Shown here in pieces: positions 9,469 through 18,599 of a stretch of 64,000 nucleotides of DNA; position 1 is the stretch's first letter, and every line of letters begins with the position of its first letter. Both the position numbers and the translations under genes were made by a program. The notes under the pieces were generated by a model. The model was given only the letters and a program-made list of their open reading frames with translations, searched no databases and had not been told where the DNA came from. The stretch spans positions 62,001 to 126,000 of the forward strand of contig CAVUDD010000005.1 in NCBI GenBank assembly GCA_963740205.1, written 5' to 3'. The stretch comes from UBA2137 sp963740205. Lineage in GTDB: Bacteria > Pseudomonadota > Alphaproteobacteria > Micavibrionales > Micavibrionaceae.

Positions 9469-10380
9469 CTAGATTTTTCCTTCTGCAGGTTGTTCCAATT
9501 TGAAGTCCTTGCCTTCAAGTTTAAGAATAAGGTCTGGGCAACTTATTGACTGGTTTTTCGAAGCAATCTTAATTGCCTTGGTACAAATTTCTTCAGAAGA
9601 GCCTTCTTTGGCATCATCTTCAGGTATTTCAATATCCTGCTCAAAAGACGTCATGGCAAAATCTGGGCCACAAACAATGTTTCCTTGTTTTTCATCAAGC
9701 TCAGTTACGACTGGAAGTTTAAAGCGCTTTAATCTTGGCTTTCCAATGATAGGATTGGCCGCAGCAAGAATATTAACTATTAGGTTATAATCATTTGTCT
9801 CTTTATCCTGAGCATAAGATATACCCATCATAAACTCTTCATTACGGTCGTCGCAATCCAAATCGGCACTCATGTTCTTTTTTTGCGTCCAATAGACATC
9901 TGGATAATCATTAAAAGCAGAATTCATCCATCTTGGAGTCGCGCCCAGCTCTGGAATAATATCCTCACCAGATGAAGACACCAAAGCGTAAGAAAGCTGC
10001 TTTGCTCTCGCATCAGTTAAACTTGAAAGACATGAAGCCTCATAAAGTCTTTTGGCAACCTTTCCTTCTACAAGATTTTTTTCCCAAGCACATTGTTGGT
10101 CGCGATAATTCAACCAAGTGTTTTGCGTTTCAATAAAATCCTTACGGGTTTTCTTGTCACGGTTTTTGACTAAATCATCAGAAGCTTTCTTGAGAGATTT
10201 TTCTGCATTTTTTTTGTGCGCAGCCAAACATTTTAAAGCCGCTGCTGTACTCGAGGTTCCTTCACAAAAATCTGCATGGGGATGCATTAGGTTTTTGTCT
10301 TTTGCGCCTGCAGGAAACGCAGAGATTGCCATGCATGCAAAAATCAATATAGTGAGAAACAATTTCATGGGTATTACCAT
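9469..10380 (-). CDS. Exported protein with LprI-like (DUF1311) domain
   Basis: Secreted protein. The better start is the fifth codon (MKLFLTIL, base 10368), giving a clean signal peptide ending at FPAGA. It is followed by a DUF1311/LprI domain: paired Cys, ETQNTWLNYRDQQCAWE and LYEASCLSSLTDARAKQL, the pattern of the LprI lysozyme-inhibitor family. The C-terminal half (about 150-303) has further Cys pairs and no recognised domain. It is divergent from psd. A lysozyme-inhibitor role is family-based inference. Confidence 0.75.
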   Translation of the reverse strand: MVIPMKLFLTILIFACMAISAFPAGAKDKNLMHPHADFCEGTSSTAAALKCLAAHKKNAEKSLKKASDDLVKNRDKKTRKDFIETQNTWLNYRDQQCAWEKNLVEGKVAKRLYEASCLSSLTDARAKQLSYALVSSSGEDIIPELGATPRWMNSAFNDYPDVYWTQKKNMSADLDCDDRNEEFMMGISYAQDKETNDYNLIVNILAAANPIIGKPRLKRFKLPVVTELDEKQGNIVCGPDFAMTSFEQDIEIPEDDAKEGSSEEICTKAIKIASKNQSISCPDLILKLEGKDFKLEQPAEGKI

Positions 10381-10396
10381 ATAGGAAGGTATAAGA

Positions 10397-11170
10397 ATGA
10401 CAAGCCCCCAAGCTGATAATCAGAATGAAAACACAACAATAGCGGGAACTATCAAAGGTATGGTTTCTTCCTCTATTAAAACACTGTCATTTCCAGTTCA
10501 TCCAGCTGGTTGGCCTTTCATTGCTGCATTTGCTTTTGTGACTATATTATTATCTCTTGCTTCAACGTTTCTGGGTCTAGTTGGTTTACTTCTGACTGTG
10601 TGGTGTTTGTATTTCTTTCGCAATCCCATTCGTAGTGTTCCCCAACGCGAGGGATTGATGGTTTCACCTGCGGATGGTCGCGTCACAGGTATTACAAAAA
10701 ATGTTTCTTTGCCTGTTGAAATCGATCAAACAAGCGAGGGCGAAGAAACTTGGACACGCGTTTCTATTTTCTTAAGTGTTTTCAATGTTCATGTGAACCG
10801 TGTCCCAATGCAGGGAACAGTTAAACAAGTTATTTATCATCCGGGGCAATTTTTAAACGCATCACTGGATAAGGCCAGTGACCTCAATGAACGAAGCACA
10901 ACCTACGTCCAAATTGACAAAACAAAATCATATGCTTTTGTTCAAATTGCAGGGCTAGTTGCGCGTCGTATCATTAATGATCTTTCGGAAAAGCAAGCTG
11001 TGGAAACTGGACAACATATGGGTCTTATCCGTTTCGGAAGTCGTCTCGATATCTATCTACCTAAAGGTGTAAATCCACTTGTTGCCCTTGGACAAACTGC
11101 TATTGGTGGCGAAACTATATTGGCTGATTTCACTTCGAAAGAAAAAGATCGCAAAGCTGTTGATATATAA
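10397..11170 (+). CDS. psd: Phosphatidylserine decarboxylase proenzyme
   Basis: Decarboxylates phosphatidylserine to phosphatidylethanolamine at the inner membrane. The proenzyme cleaves itself at a Gly-Ser bond to form the pyruvoyl group; here the site is FGS (Gly214-Ser215), within GLIRFGSRLDIYLP. NVHVNRVP and the HPGQF segment are further family marks, and an N-terminal hydrophobic hairpin (about 30-65) anchors the protein. At 257 residues it belongs to the shorter class found in alphaproteobacteria. AGGAAGG lies shortly before the ATG. Its stop codon directly abuts the pssA start, forming a two-gene phosphatidylethanolamine operon. Confidence 0.95.
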   Translation: MTSPQADNQNENTTIAGTIKGMVSSSIKTLSFPVHPAGWPFIAAFAFVTILLSLASTFLGLVGLLLTVWCLYFFRNPIRSVPQREGLMVSPADGRVTGITKNVSLPVEIDQTSEGEETWTRVSIFLSVFNVHVNRVPMQGTVKQVIYHPGQFLNASLDKASDLNERSTTYVQIDKTKSYAFVQIAGLVARRIINDLSEKQAVETGQHMGLIRFGSRLDIYLPKGVNPLVALGQTAIGGETILADFTSKEKDRKAVDI

Positions 11171-12025
11171 ATGTCTGAACTTAAAACAAATATCAAAGAT
11201 AGTACTTCAACAGATGACACTCCCGAAGAGCTTGAGCTTTCGGTTTTAAGAAAATTGATACCTAATTTTCTTACGCTTCTTGCGTTAATGTCGGGACTAA
11301 CTGCCATTCAAATGGCTATTAATGGTAAAATCGAAATTGCTGTTCTATTTATCCTTGTTTCTGCAATTCTTGATATGCTTGATGGGGCAACAGCAAGATT
11401 ACTTAAGGCTAATACAGAGTTTGGCGCTCAAATGGACTCCTTGTCAGATTTTCTGTGTTTTGGGGTAGCCCCCGCATTCATATTATATATCTGGGGATTG
11501 CACGATGCAGGAAAGCTAGGTTGGATAGCCACACTTGCCTATGCATCCGCATGTGCCATTAGGCTTGCGCGCTATAATAGTGCGGAGAAGGTCAAAGACA
11601 AAAAAGGTAAATGGGCTACACAATTCTTTTCAGGTGTTCCTGCACCAGCTGCAGCTGGTTTAGCACTCTTTCCCTTATTCGTATGGTTTCAAGCGCCTCG
11701 TGATTTCGCCGAATTTAGCGTAGGACTTCCCTTAATCGGCGTTTGGATAATCGTTGTATCAGGCCTTATGATAAGCCGCATACCCACATGGTCTTCCAGA
11801 CAACTACGCCTAAAGCAAAAGATGTTAATACCGTCTCTGGCATTCACAGGACTTTGCCTTGCCATTCTTATACATGCGCCATGGATTTTCTTATCCGCTA
11901 TATCTATTATCTATATGATAAGTCTGCCTTTAGCCTTCAAATATTACCGAAAGCTTGAAAAAGAAAATAACCCTGAGACCGAGGATATTACCGATTTGGC
12001 TTTCGGGGCTTTTGATGATGATTAA
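11171..12025 (+). CDS. pssA: CDP-diacylglycerol--serine O-phosphatidyltransferase
   Basis: Integral membrane enzyme that makes phosphatidylserine from CDP-diacylglycerol and serine, feeding psd just upstream. The CDP-alcohol phosphotransferase motif is complete: D71-G72-x2-A75-R76-x8-G85-x3-D89-x3-D93. Six or more hydrophobic segments follow. Length 284 residues, normal. The TAAATG junction with psd implies tight coupling. It is convergent with the unknown gene ending at 12026, with no spacer. Confidence 0.95.
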   Translation: MSELKTNIKDSTSTDDTPEELELSVLRKLIPNFLTLLALMSGLTAIQMAINGKIEIAVLFILVSAILDMLDGATARLLKANTEFGAQMDSLSDFLCFGVAPAFILYIWGLHDAGKLGWIATLAYASACAIRLARYNSAEKVKDKKGKWATQFFSGVPAPAAAGLALFPLFVWFQAPRDFAEFSVGLPLIGVWIIVVSGLMISRIPTWSSRQLRLKQKMLIPSLAFTGLCLAILIHAPWIFLSAISIIYMISLPLAFKYYRKLEKENNPETEDITDLAFGAFDDD

Positions 12026-12736
12026 TTAGGCAGCCAGCGCAAAAGTTGGGCGCGGGAATTCAAGAGCTCTTCTGGTGTTAAGCCCATCAACATTATCAAT
12101 CATTTCCAAATTATGATCACGTTGTATAGACAAGTCCCCTGCAAGCTTTTCTTCATTTGTGTCAGCCCAATATAATGCCTTACCAAATTTTGGAGGCTCC
12201 ATGGCAACTGGTGATGGCATAGCATACTTCGATACTTTTGGTGTATCCAGACTATCAGCAAATGCTGTGTAATCATCATTATCAAAGTCCGTGTTCAAAT
12301 CACTCGAGTGATTCTGCGTATGTGAGGTGTTTGAAGACAAGGCTTGCACACCAATACTTGCATATTTGGCTGTTTGTTGAAGAACCGCGCCAGTTGCAAA
12401 GGCAACGCCCAAGGCAGGGTTAATTGCGCCTAGTCCCACAGCAATTCCTGCCATAGCAGGTGCAGCTGCGACTGAGGCTGTGGCCTCCAACCCTATTTGT
12501 TTAAAAGTTCCTGCCTGCTGAGGCGCAACTTCGTTCTCTGATGCATTTAAAGCCCTCAGGCCTTCTTCAGCCTTTTGGACATTATCAATTGCACGCATAC
12601 TAATTTGGGACAAATTCATATCGGGGGCAACATGCGCAGTAAGGGAATCTCTTGCCGGAGACACGCTCGAAAAAGCCACCGCCAAAGATGACGGCGTGGA
12701 ATTCAGTTCTGAATCAAGACTACGAGTAAAACTCAT
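12026..12736 (-). CDS. Unknown protein with a central Ala/Gly-rich hydrophobic hairpin
   Basis: Not recognised. The 236-residue product has a polar N-terminus, a long Ala/Gly-rich hydrophobic segment (about 88-130, including AAAPAMAGIAVGLGAI) that could form a membrane-inserting hairpin, and a polar C-terminal third with acidic patches. There is no signal peptide. The stop codon abuts that of pssA. Single gene between pssA and comM; its upstream gap (12737-12824) is AT-rich. Confidence 0.65.
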   Translation of the reverse strand: MSFTRSLDSELNSTPSSLAVAFSSVSPARDSLTAHVAPDMNLSQISMRAIDNVQKAEEGLRALNASENEVAPQQAGTFKQIGLEATASVAAAPAMAGIAVGLGAINPALGVAFATGAVLQQTAKYASIGVQALSSNTSHTQNHSSDLNTDFDNDDYTAFADSLDTPKVSKYAMPSPVAMEPPKFGKALYWADTNEEKLAGDLSIQRDHNLEMIDNVDGLNTRRALEFPRPTFALAA

Positions 12737-12824
12737 ACTTTTCCCCTAATAACGTATTTTCACATAAAATAGAGTTTTTTGTCCAAAATCAATAAAATTA
12801 TGCAAATATTTCATGCGCTTAACA

Positions 12825-14345
12825 TTACCCTGCCAGAGAAGGTCGTTTATAGCTTATGGCCTCGGCTATATGTGAGTGACTTATTTGAGTAGCGTTACCA
12901 TCCATATCGGCAATGGTGCGTGCAAGCTTTAAAACGCGGTGATAAGCACGCGCAGAAAGTTTCAATTTATCAACCGCCTGATTAAGAATTGCCTTGCCCT
13001 TTTCATCAAGCTGGACACATTTATCAAGATCAGCCGTAGATAATTTCGCGTTGGTATTTGAGCTTAATCCCAAATCACGCGCACGCTGTTCTTGTATTTG
13101 CCGGCATCGTGCAACACGTCTAGCAATTGTGGCGGAATCCTCACCTCTCTCACCATCTTGCAAATCTGCAACCGATACAGGCGGCACATCTACCACCAAA
13201 TCAATACGATCAAATAAAGGTCCCGAAATTTTGGATTGATAATCAGCCCCGCAACGCGGCGCCTTTGTACACTCCCTCTCTGCATCACCTAAATGACCGC
13301 AACGGCAAGGATTCATCGCTGCCACAAGCTGGATATTAGCTGGATATTTTGCATGATAATTGACACGGCTAACTAACACCTCACCACTTTCAACTGGCTG
13401 CCTCAGTGACTCTAATGTTGCGCGTTGAAATTCAGGTAACTCGTCCAGAAATAAAACACCATTATGAGCTAAGGATATTTCACCAGGCTTTGCCTTTTGA
13501 CCGCCACCAATAAGTGCAGGAAGAGAAGCCGAATGATGTGGATCACGATAAGGGCGCGCCTGAACCAAACCTTCTTCTGGCAAATTACCTGACAGAGAAT
13601 AAATCATAGAGACCTCAAGTGCCTCGCGCGGGGATAGATCAGGCAACAAAGCGGGCAAACATGATGCCAACATAGACTTTCCTGAACCAGGAGCCCCGCA
13701 CATTAATAAATTATGACCTCCGCTTGCCGCAATCTCAAGCGCGCGCTTAGCAGTTTCCTGTCCCTTCACATCGGCAATATCAGGTCCTTTAAATTTATGT
13801 CTCTCTCTTAATTTTGCCTCAGGTCTTCCCAAGACCTGCGACCCTTTAAGATGGTTAATAAGAACAAGTAAATCTTTAGGGGCAAGAATTTCAAGGTCAC
13901 CCGCCCAGGCCGCCTCTGAACCGCAAGTCGATGGAATAATAAGACTCAAATCTTTTGATTGGGCATGCATGGCAGCGGGTAAAACCCCCGCAACTTTCCT
14001 AAGCGATCCATCCAGAGATAACTCCCCAAGACACAGATACTTATCCAACTCGTTTGTTGCAATTACCTCCATTGCAGCCAAAACACCCAACGCAATCGGT
14101 AAATCAAAATGCGAGCCTTCCTTATTAAGGTCAGCAGGGGCAAGATTAATTGTAAATCGTTTGGGCGGCAGAGATAAACCAATCGCATGCAGAGCCGAGC
14201 GTACACGCTCACGACTTTCACCAACAGCTTTATCGGGCAAACCCACGATATTAAAAGCAGGTAGCCCATTGCTCATTTGCACCTGAACATCAACGTCCAG
14301 AACCTCCACACCATGAAACGCAACTGTTTTAATCTGAGCGACCAT
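12825..14345 (-). CDS. comM: ComM/YifB-family Mg-chelatase-like AAA+ ATPase
   Basis: AAA+ helicase family that aids branch migration of donor DNA in natural transformation (shown for ComM elsewhere). There is an N-terminal Lon-like fold with RERVRSALHAIGLSLPPKR, then Walker A GAPGSGKS (217-224), Walker B VLFLDELPEF, the zinc-like CRCG pair, and a C-terminal lid with ARAYHRVLKLARTIAD. At 506 residues it is full length. Its ATG overlaps the stop of the upstream exported protein by one base (TAATG). Confidence 0.93.
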   Translation of the reverse strand: MVAQIKTVAFHGVEVLDVDVQVQMSNGLPAFNIVGLPDKAVGESRERVRSALHAIGLSLPPKRFTINLAPADLNKEGSHFDLPIALGVLAAMEVIATNELDKYLCLGELSLDGSLRKVAGVLPAAMHAQSKDLSLIIPSTCGSEAAWAGDLEILAPKDLLVLINHLKGSQVLGRPEAKLRERHKFKGPDIADVKGQETAKRALEIAASGGHNLLMCGAPGSGKSMLASCLPALLPDLSPREALEVSMIYSLSGNLPEEGLVQARPYRDPHHSASLPALIGGGQKAKPGEISLAHNGVLFLDELPEFQRATLESLRQPVESGEVLVSRVNYHAKYPANIQLVAAMNPCRCGHLGDAERECTKAPRCGADYQSKISGPLFDRIDLVVDVPPVSVADLQDGERGEDSATIARRVARCRQIQEQRARDLGLSSNTNAKLSTADLDKCVQLDEKGKAILNQAVDKLKLSARAYHRVLKLARTIADMDGNATQISHSHIAEAISYKRPSLAG

Positions 14346-14947
14346 TAAAGCTCAACCTCACCACATTTTGTTCTAACCCAAAAATCGTAATCCCTAAAAT
14401 CTGGATAAACTCGCTCCGGTGTATAGAATTTTATGTATTTATCCCAATCTTTAGGATGGTTATAAGAGGTGTAGGTAAGTTGCCCGTATGTGTCTTGTAG
14501 AACTATAAGATAAGGTGCAGTAAGGTCATTTCTCTGACTAAAATCTTTATTTACTTGAACAGGATAAAAAATAGGAGCATCAGCTAAGTTTTTGCAATCT
14601 GTTTCGCTGTCTTTACCGAAAGTACAATACATTCCGTAAAACGCCGTATACGCTGTTCTTCCCCTACCCATGGAAGAAACATTCCCAAAACGCATTCTTG
14701 ATACTTTTTTACCCGCTTTATTATAAGCATCAAAATTTAAAAAAGTATTTCTCCCCGCCCCACCATCACCTTTCGTAACATTTAATACGAACGACAAAGT
14801 TCTGTTTATTAAATGAAGGTTGGGGTCGTAGGTATCTTTGATTTTTTGATTTTGGGGAACGTATTCCGCACCATGAAAAGGACAGCCTTTATCTGCTCTG
14901 GCTGAAAAATTATAAAATAACACCAAGATTATAATGATATATTTCAC
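14345..14947 (-). CDS. Unknown exported protein
   Basis: Not recognised. The open frame extends to 15004, but a GTG at 14947 is preferred: it has AGGGG 8 bases upstream and begins an ideal signal peptide (KYIIIILVLFYNFSARA). The mature part of about 180 residues has four scattered Cys (CPFHG, YCTFG, DCKN, TKCGE), is Tyr/Asp rich and looks like a folded periplasmic domain. It is coupled to comM by a one-base stop/start overlap. Confidence 0.68.
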   Translation of the reverse strand: MKYIIIILVLFYNFSARADKGCPFHGAEYVPQNQKIKDTYDPNLHLINRTLSFVLNVTKGDGGAGRNTFLNFDAYNKAGKKVSRMRFGNVSSMGRGRTAYTAFYGMYCTFGKDSETDCKNLADAPIFYPVQVNKDFSQRNDLTAPYLIVLQDTYGQLTYTSYNHPKDWDKYIKFYTPERVYPDFRDYDFWVRTKCGEVEL

Positions 14948-15105
14948 TATATTCCCCTTTTGTTCTTTTTGTAATATTTGGTTATGACATAGAATGAAAT
15001 ACAAAGAAAGTATCTAAATATTATAAGTCTTTGAAATGAATCTATTTACTTCCTCTTAATTTATGCTTATGTCTAATTTAATCACTATAAAAATATAAAA
15101 GGTTT

Positions 15106-16196
15106 ATGCGTTTTGGGAGCACAAAGAAACACATCATATGTTGCTGATAGAGGCCCCATGCTTATTAACCGCGTGGAAAAGGATGTGTTTTTCTACTTTT
15201 GCTCTTTGCCTTCGGAAGACCTGACCCACTTCGGTAGAAAATGGGGCCAACTTCAAAGGTGTAATTTCGGCGGGAAACACTTATCTGGTTTACTTGCAAA
15301 AATTGCGCAATATGCAAGTTGTTCGATCAATGATTACGATATAAGACATAATGGTTTTTTAGATGTCGTGAGAAATAGGTTTTCACTATGGGAGCAAAAA
15401 GCCTGTCGTAATATGAAGGATTTCCTTCCCGCACATCAGTCTGTGTGCCTTGTATCTCTAGCCAAGCTCGGCATTGCCCCAAGCGAACATTTCCTTAGGG
15501 CGTGGCACAAACAAGCACGTAACAATCATGATAGCTTTAGTGTGCGTGATGTCAGTAATTCCTGTTGGGCTTTGGCTGTTATAGATAGTATTGAACCTTC
15601 ACCTCTTCTGGCAACTATTGCACAAGAACTCAGATTATGGGTTGCCGATGACAATATCAAAAGAACCGATCATAGAAAGCAAATTTCTAGACTCTGACCT
15701 TTGGTTCCATGGCTACTCTGACATACAGAGTCCCAATCGCCAAAACTCTCTAATTTCAACTTCAGAGGTTTCAATTAGAGATACTTTTAATCGCGCTGGA
15801 TTAGAGGCCTATAAACTTTCTGTTGCACCTATTGAAAGACTTCCTCAGGCAGTAGATTTCGTCTTATCTGATAGCGAAACAGACATTCTCGTAGAAATAG
15901 ATGGACCGACCCATTTTTTAAAAGCACGGCATTCAAATGGTGTAAAAGCTTTACCCTATGATGGAAAAACGCTTTTCAGAAGCTCTCTTATGCATAAACA
16001 ATCACCTGATTCCACAATCTTAAGAATTGATTATAAAATATGTAATTCTTTATTAGAGTGTAGAAAAGAAGCACAATTTCATTTCTGCCAGAAGTTATTC
16101 CACGCGGCTGCATCGCAAAACCCTGGTGTTTACCGAACATCTTTGGAAGGTGACGCTGTGCAGCCTTTATTTTCAAATGAAAGAGCCTTTGCATGA
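15106..16196 (+). pseudogene. OPR-repeat / RAP-domain protein, broken by one or two single-base shifts
   Basis: Two plus-strand frames (about 15113-15697 and 15591-16196) join if one A is removed from the AAAA run at 15659-15662. A likely ATG at 15106 with AAAGG upstream needs one more base removed near 15111-15117. The first part carries alpha-helical repeats resembling octotricopeptide repeats (FSVRDVSNSCWALAVI then PSPLLATIAQEL; also LVSLAKLGIAPSEHFLRAW). The second part ends in a RAP-type domain (ILVEIDGPTHFLK, then TLFRSSL and ILRIDY). OPR/RAP proteins bind RNA in chloroplasts, mitochondria and apicomplexans and occur in some host-associated bacteria. The stop overlaps the next start by 4 bases. 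Confidence 0.7.
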
Positions 16197-17092
16197 GCCA
16201 CTATCGACTGCGTATAACTGAGAATTTTTTCGAGACACTCGAAGATCGCAATACACACATATATATGCATAACATTGCCAGTTATGCCGCCAGCGAATTT
16301 TTGAAAAACCCTATTTCCGAAGTTATTCGAGATTACTCGCAAGAGGAGGAAGCAAAAACTCTTCTAAGTTCTCTTCAACAAATTGCCATGTATTTTGAAA
16401 CACGAGGACACATTAGCCCTGATATTGGAGAAGACTGGCATGAAGATGCCTATACCTATTACGATCAATCTATAGACACATTATTAAAAACAGCAGACGT
16501 GGTGCAATCCGTACAAAGAGATTCACAGTGGGCGCGAGTGTTAAGAGCCGTAGCTAATCAAATTACACCATATAGAGACGGAATATTCAGAGAAATAACA
16601 CTAAGACAAAACGAAGAAGGCACCACCTATCAGATGCCTATCTCGAAACATTCGATTTTCAATGCACATTCTATGGTGCCAGCACTTGCCGCAGATATTG
16701 CTCTGTTGAGTGCCACTTTAGAAAGAAAAATATCTTTTTCTCGATCAGAGGAAAAAGAAATGGAATATGAAGGCTTAAGAGATAGATGTGCCTTTTTTGT
16801 TGACCAAAACCTGATGAATTCAACTATATCCAAAATTCATAATCACACAGACAAGACACTCAAAGGTAAAATTGCAGAGGCGCGCGGAATATTTAATTAC
16901 GCTTCGGATGTATTCATAGGCAATGAAGATTATGATTTGGCATGTCTTGCTAACTCACTTGATAGCTGGATTGGAGATCTATCTGAGAGACAGGCGCAGA
17001 TGGAGGAGCTGGGTGAACGAAGTACACACAAAAGAGTCGTTTCAACTACTGGGAATGTTACCCAAGTGGCCTTTGGAAACAGAAACCCTTAA
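16193..17092 (+). CDS. Unknown helical protein coupled to the RAP-domain gene
   Basis: Not recognised. The 299-residue product is predicted by eye to be mostly helical, soluble and charged, with no signal peptide or membrane segment. Its start overlaps the RAP gene stop (ATGA), so the two are probably translated together and may act together. It is convergent with the HIT gene, overlapping by four bases at the stop codons. Confidence 0.7.
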   Translation: MSHYRLRITENFFETLEDRNTHIYMHNIASYAASEFLKNPISEVIRDYSQEEEAKTLLSSLQQIAMYFETRGHISPDIGEDWHEDAYTYYDQSIDTLLKTADVVQSVQRDSQWARVLRAVANQITPYRDGIFREITLRQNEEGTTYQMPISKHSIFNAHSMVPALAADIALLSATLERKISFSRSEEKEMEYEGLRDRCAFFVDQNLMNSTISKIHNHTDKTLKGKIAEARGIFNYASDVFIGNEDYDLACLANSLDSWIGDLSERQAQMEELGERSTHKRVVSTTGNVTQVAFGNRNP

Positions 17093-17451
17093 TCATCCAT
17101 CACCATCGGACCCATATGTCTACCACCCATGATATGCATGTGGAAGTGTGGAACTTCTTGGCCTCCATGTTCGCCCGAATTGGCAATACAGCGAAAACCA
17201 TTATCTTTTAAATCATACTCCGTCACAATTTTATCAATTGATGAAAAGAAATCTGTCTTTTCCTCATTACTGGCATTTGCCGAAAAATCCGCAATATCCT
17301 TATAAGCGTTTTTGGGAATAACAAGAATATGAACAGGTGATTTTGGAGAGACATCATGGAATGCCAAAACATTTTTTTCATCCAGAACTGTCTTATTGGG
17401 AATTTCGCCACGTAAAATTCTGGCAAAAATATTGAAGTCATCGTAAGTCAT
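17089..17451 (-). CDS. HIT family (HinT-like) nucleoside phosphoramidase/hydrolase
   Basis: Histidine-triad protein that hydrolyses AMP-linked substrates. The triad HFHMHI (about 102-107) is present, with FARILRGEIP near the start and SPVHILVIPK in the middle. At 120 residues it matches the HinT branch. The window stretch 17452-17643 upstream holds no gene, only AT-rich sequence that should contain two divergent promoters. Confidence 0.93.
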   Translation of the reverse strand: MTYDDFNIFARILRGEIPNKTVLDEKNVLAFHDVSPKSPVHILVIPKNAYKDIADFSANASNEEKTDFFSSIDKIVTEYDLKDNGFRCIANSGEHGGQEVPHFHMHIMGGRHMGPMVMDD

Positions 17452-17643
17452 GCAAAAACTTTCTTTATTATTTATGTAAAACCTATTTTTATCTCAAGTT
17501 ATTCTTTTTATCTTAGTAAGAATCAAGCTTTCTGCCAAGACATGGTTGATTTTCCTAGATTTTTAACTCACTTTGTGATATAAGAAGAAACTAATAAGAA
17601 ATATAAGAAAAAAATAATAAGAACTTATTTGGGAGAGTAGGAC

Positions 17644-17940
17644 ATGGAAACCAAAGGATATTGGGTAGAATGTATCCCCGTACAAAAAAAATCAAATGAG
17701 AATTTTGGAGCTGATCTTTACAACGCCTCAATAGATTCTTTTCCTGACATGACAGTCAGTGCTTCATCACCAGACATGGCCGTTCAAAAGCTTCGCGAGA
17801 AACTTGCCAAGGTTAAGAAATACTATGAAATGACAGGCCGCAATCTTCCAGAGGCGCACAACCCTATAATGCCAACATGTAAAATGAGAGATGTACGCGG
17901 ATGGATGTCCATTTACGTCGCTATGGCAGAGGCCGAATAA
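17644..17940 (+). CDS. Small unknown protein
   Basis: 98 residues with a good ribosome binding site (GGGAGAG about 7 bases before the ATG). Begins YWVECIP and has a central helix AVQKLREKLAKVKKYY. The first half is faintly reminiscent of a HicB-type partial RNase H fold, but no HicA partner is adjacent, so no toxin-antitoxin role is claimed. Followed by a strong bidirectional terminator. Confidence 0.7.
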   Translation: METKGYWVECIPVQKKSNENFGADLYNASIDSFPDMTVSASSPDMAVQKLREKLAKVKKYYEMTGRNLPEAHNPIMPTCKMRDVRGWMSIYVAMAEAE

Positions 17941-17969
17941 GAAAAATTATTATTTAGAATTCTATAATC

Positions 17970-18000
17970 AAAGCCACTTATTAAAGTGGCTTTATTATTT
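17970..18000. terminator. Bidirectional rho-independent terminator
   Basis: Perfect 10-bp inverted repeat (AAAGCCACTT at 970-979 of this kb and AAGTGGCTTT at 984-993) with a 4-base loop, followed by a T-rich tract on the plus strand and an A-rich tract on the other side. It serves the 98-residue gene. The stop codon of the opposing GNAT gene lies in the loop. Confidence 0.88.
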
Positions 18001-18550
18001 TGTAGTAATGACGCCCTGAAATGTATTCCCCATCGACCATGGCGTAATAAGGATGTGAGGAAATCTGAACATATCCATGTCCCTCATATAACTTAATCGC
18101 AGAAATTTGTGTTTCCCGCACATCCAGATTGATAACTTCGATGTTTTCACCAATGGCTTTATCCTCGATAAATTGCAGAAGCTTTCCTGCAAGTCCGTAT
18201 CCACGCGCCCAAGGTGATATAAATAGTGAGGTGAGTTGTGCAGCAAAAGCCTGTGCCTCGTTGTTTTTAGGAGGCAGGACAAGTTGTGCTGTTCCACAAA
18301 TAACATTATCTAGCCTTGCTACGAACAGAAGCCGTGAGGGAATAGTAATGACACCTTGCCAGTATCGCTCAAGAATGTCGCGGGCAGGTGGCTCAACCCA
18401 GCCAAATCCACCACCATCTTTGATTGCTGCATCCGTAGCATCACATAGATCGTTTAGATCCCCTATTTCAAGAGGCTCGAGAACAATCTCCAGCGAAGAT
18501 TGTGGTTTATCTTTTGTTGGTTGTGCCCCTGTTTGTGCCATATCACTCAT
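17981..18550 (-). CDS. GNAT family N-acetyltransferase
   Basis: Acetyl-CoA-dependent acetyltransferase of unknown substrate. The GNAT core is visible: LFISPWARGYGLAGKLLQFIE (motif A, acetyl-CoA pyrophosphate loop with R-G-x-G-L-A), then INLDVRETQISAIKLYEGHGY (motif B). Length 189 residues. Two Met codons (18550 and 18541) could start it. Its 3' end lies inside the terminator hairpin. Confidence 0.88.
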   Translation of the reverse strand: MSDMAQTGAQPTKDKPQSSLEIVLEPLEIGDLNDLCDATDAAIKDGGGFGWVEPPARDILERYWQGVITIPSRLLFVARLDNVICGTAQLVLPPKNNEAQAFAAQLTSLFISPWARGYGLAGKLLQFIEDKAIGENIEVINLDVRETQISAIKLYEGHGYVQISSHPYYAMVDGEYISGRHYYKIIKPL

Positions 18551-18599
18551 TTAGTTCAGAATTAAGCTAAAGTCACACTTTTATAATAACGTATAAAAG

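Noticed and set aside
17644..17940. HicB-type antitoxin
   Set aside because: Only a vague fold-level resemblance, and no HicA-like toxin is adjacent.
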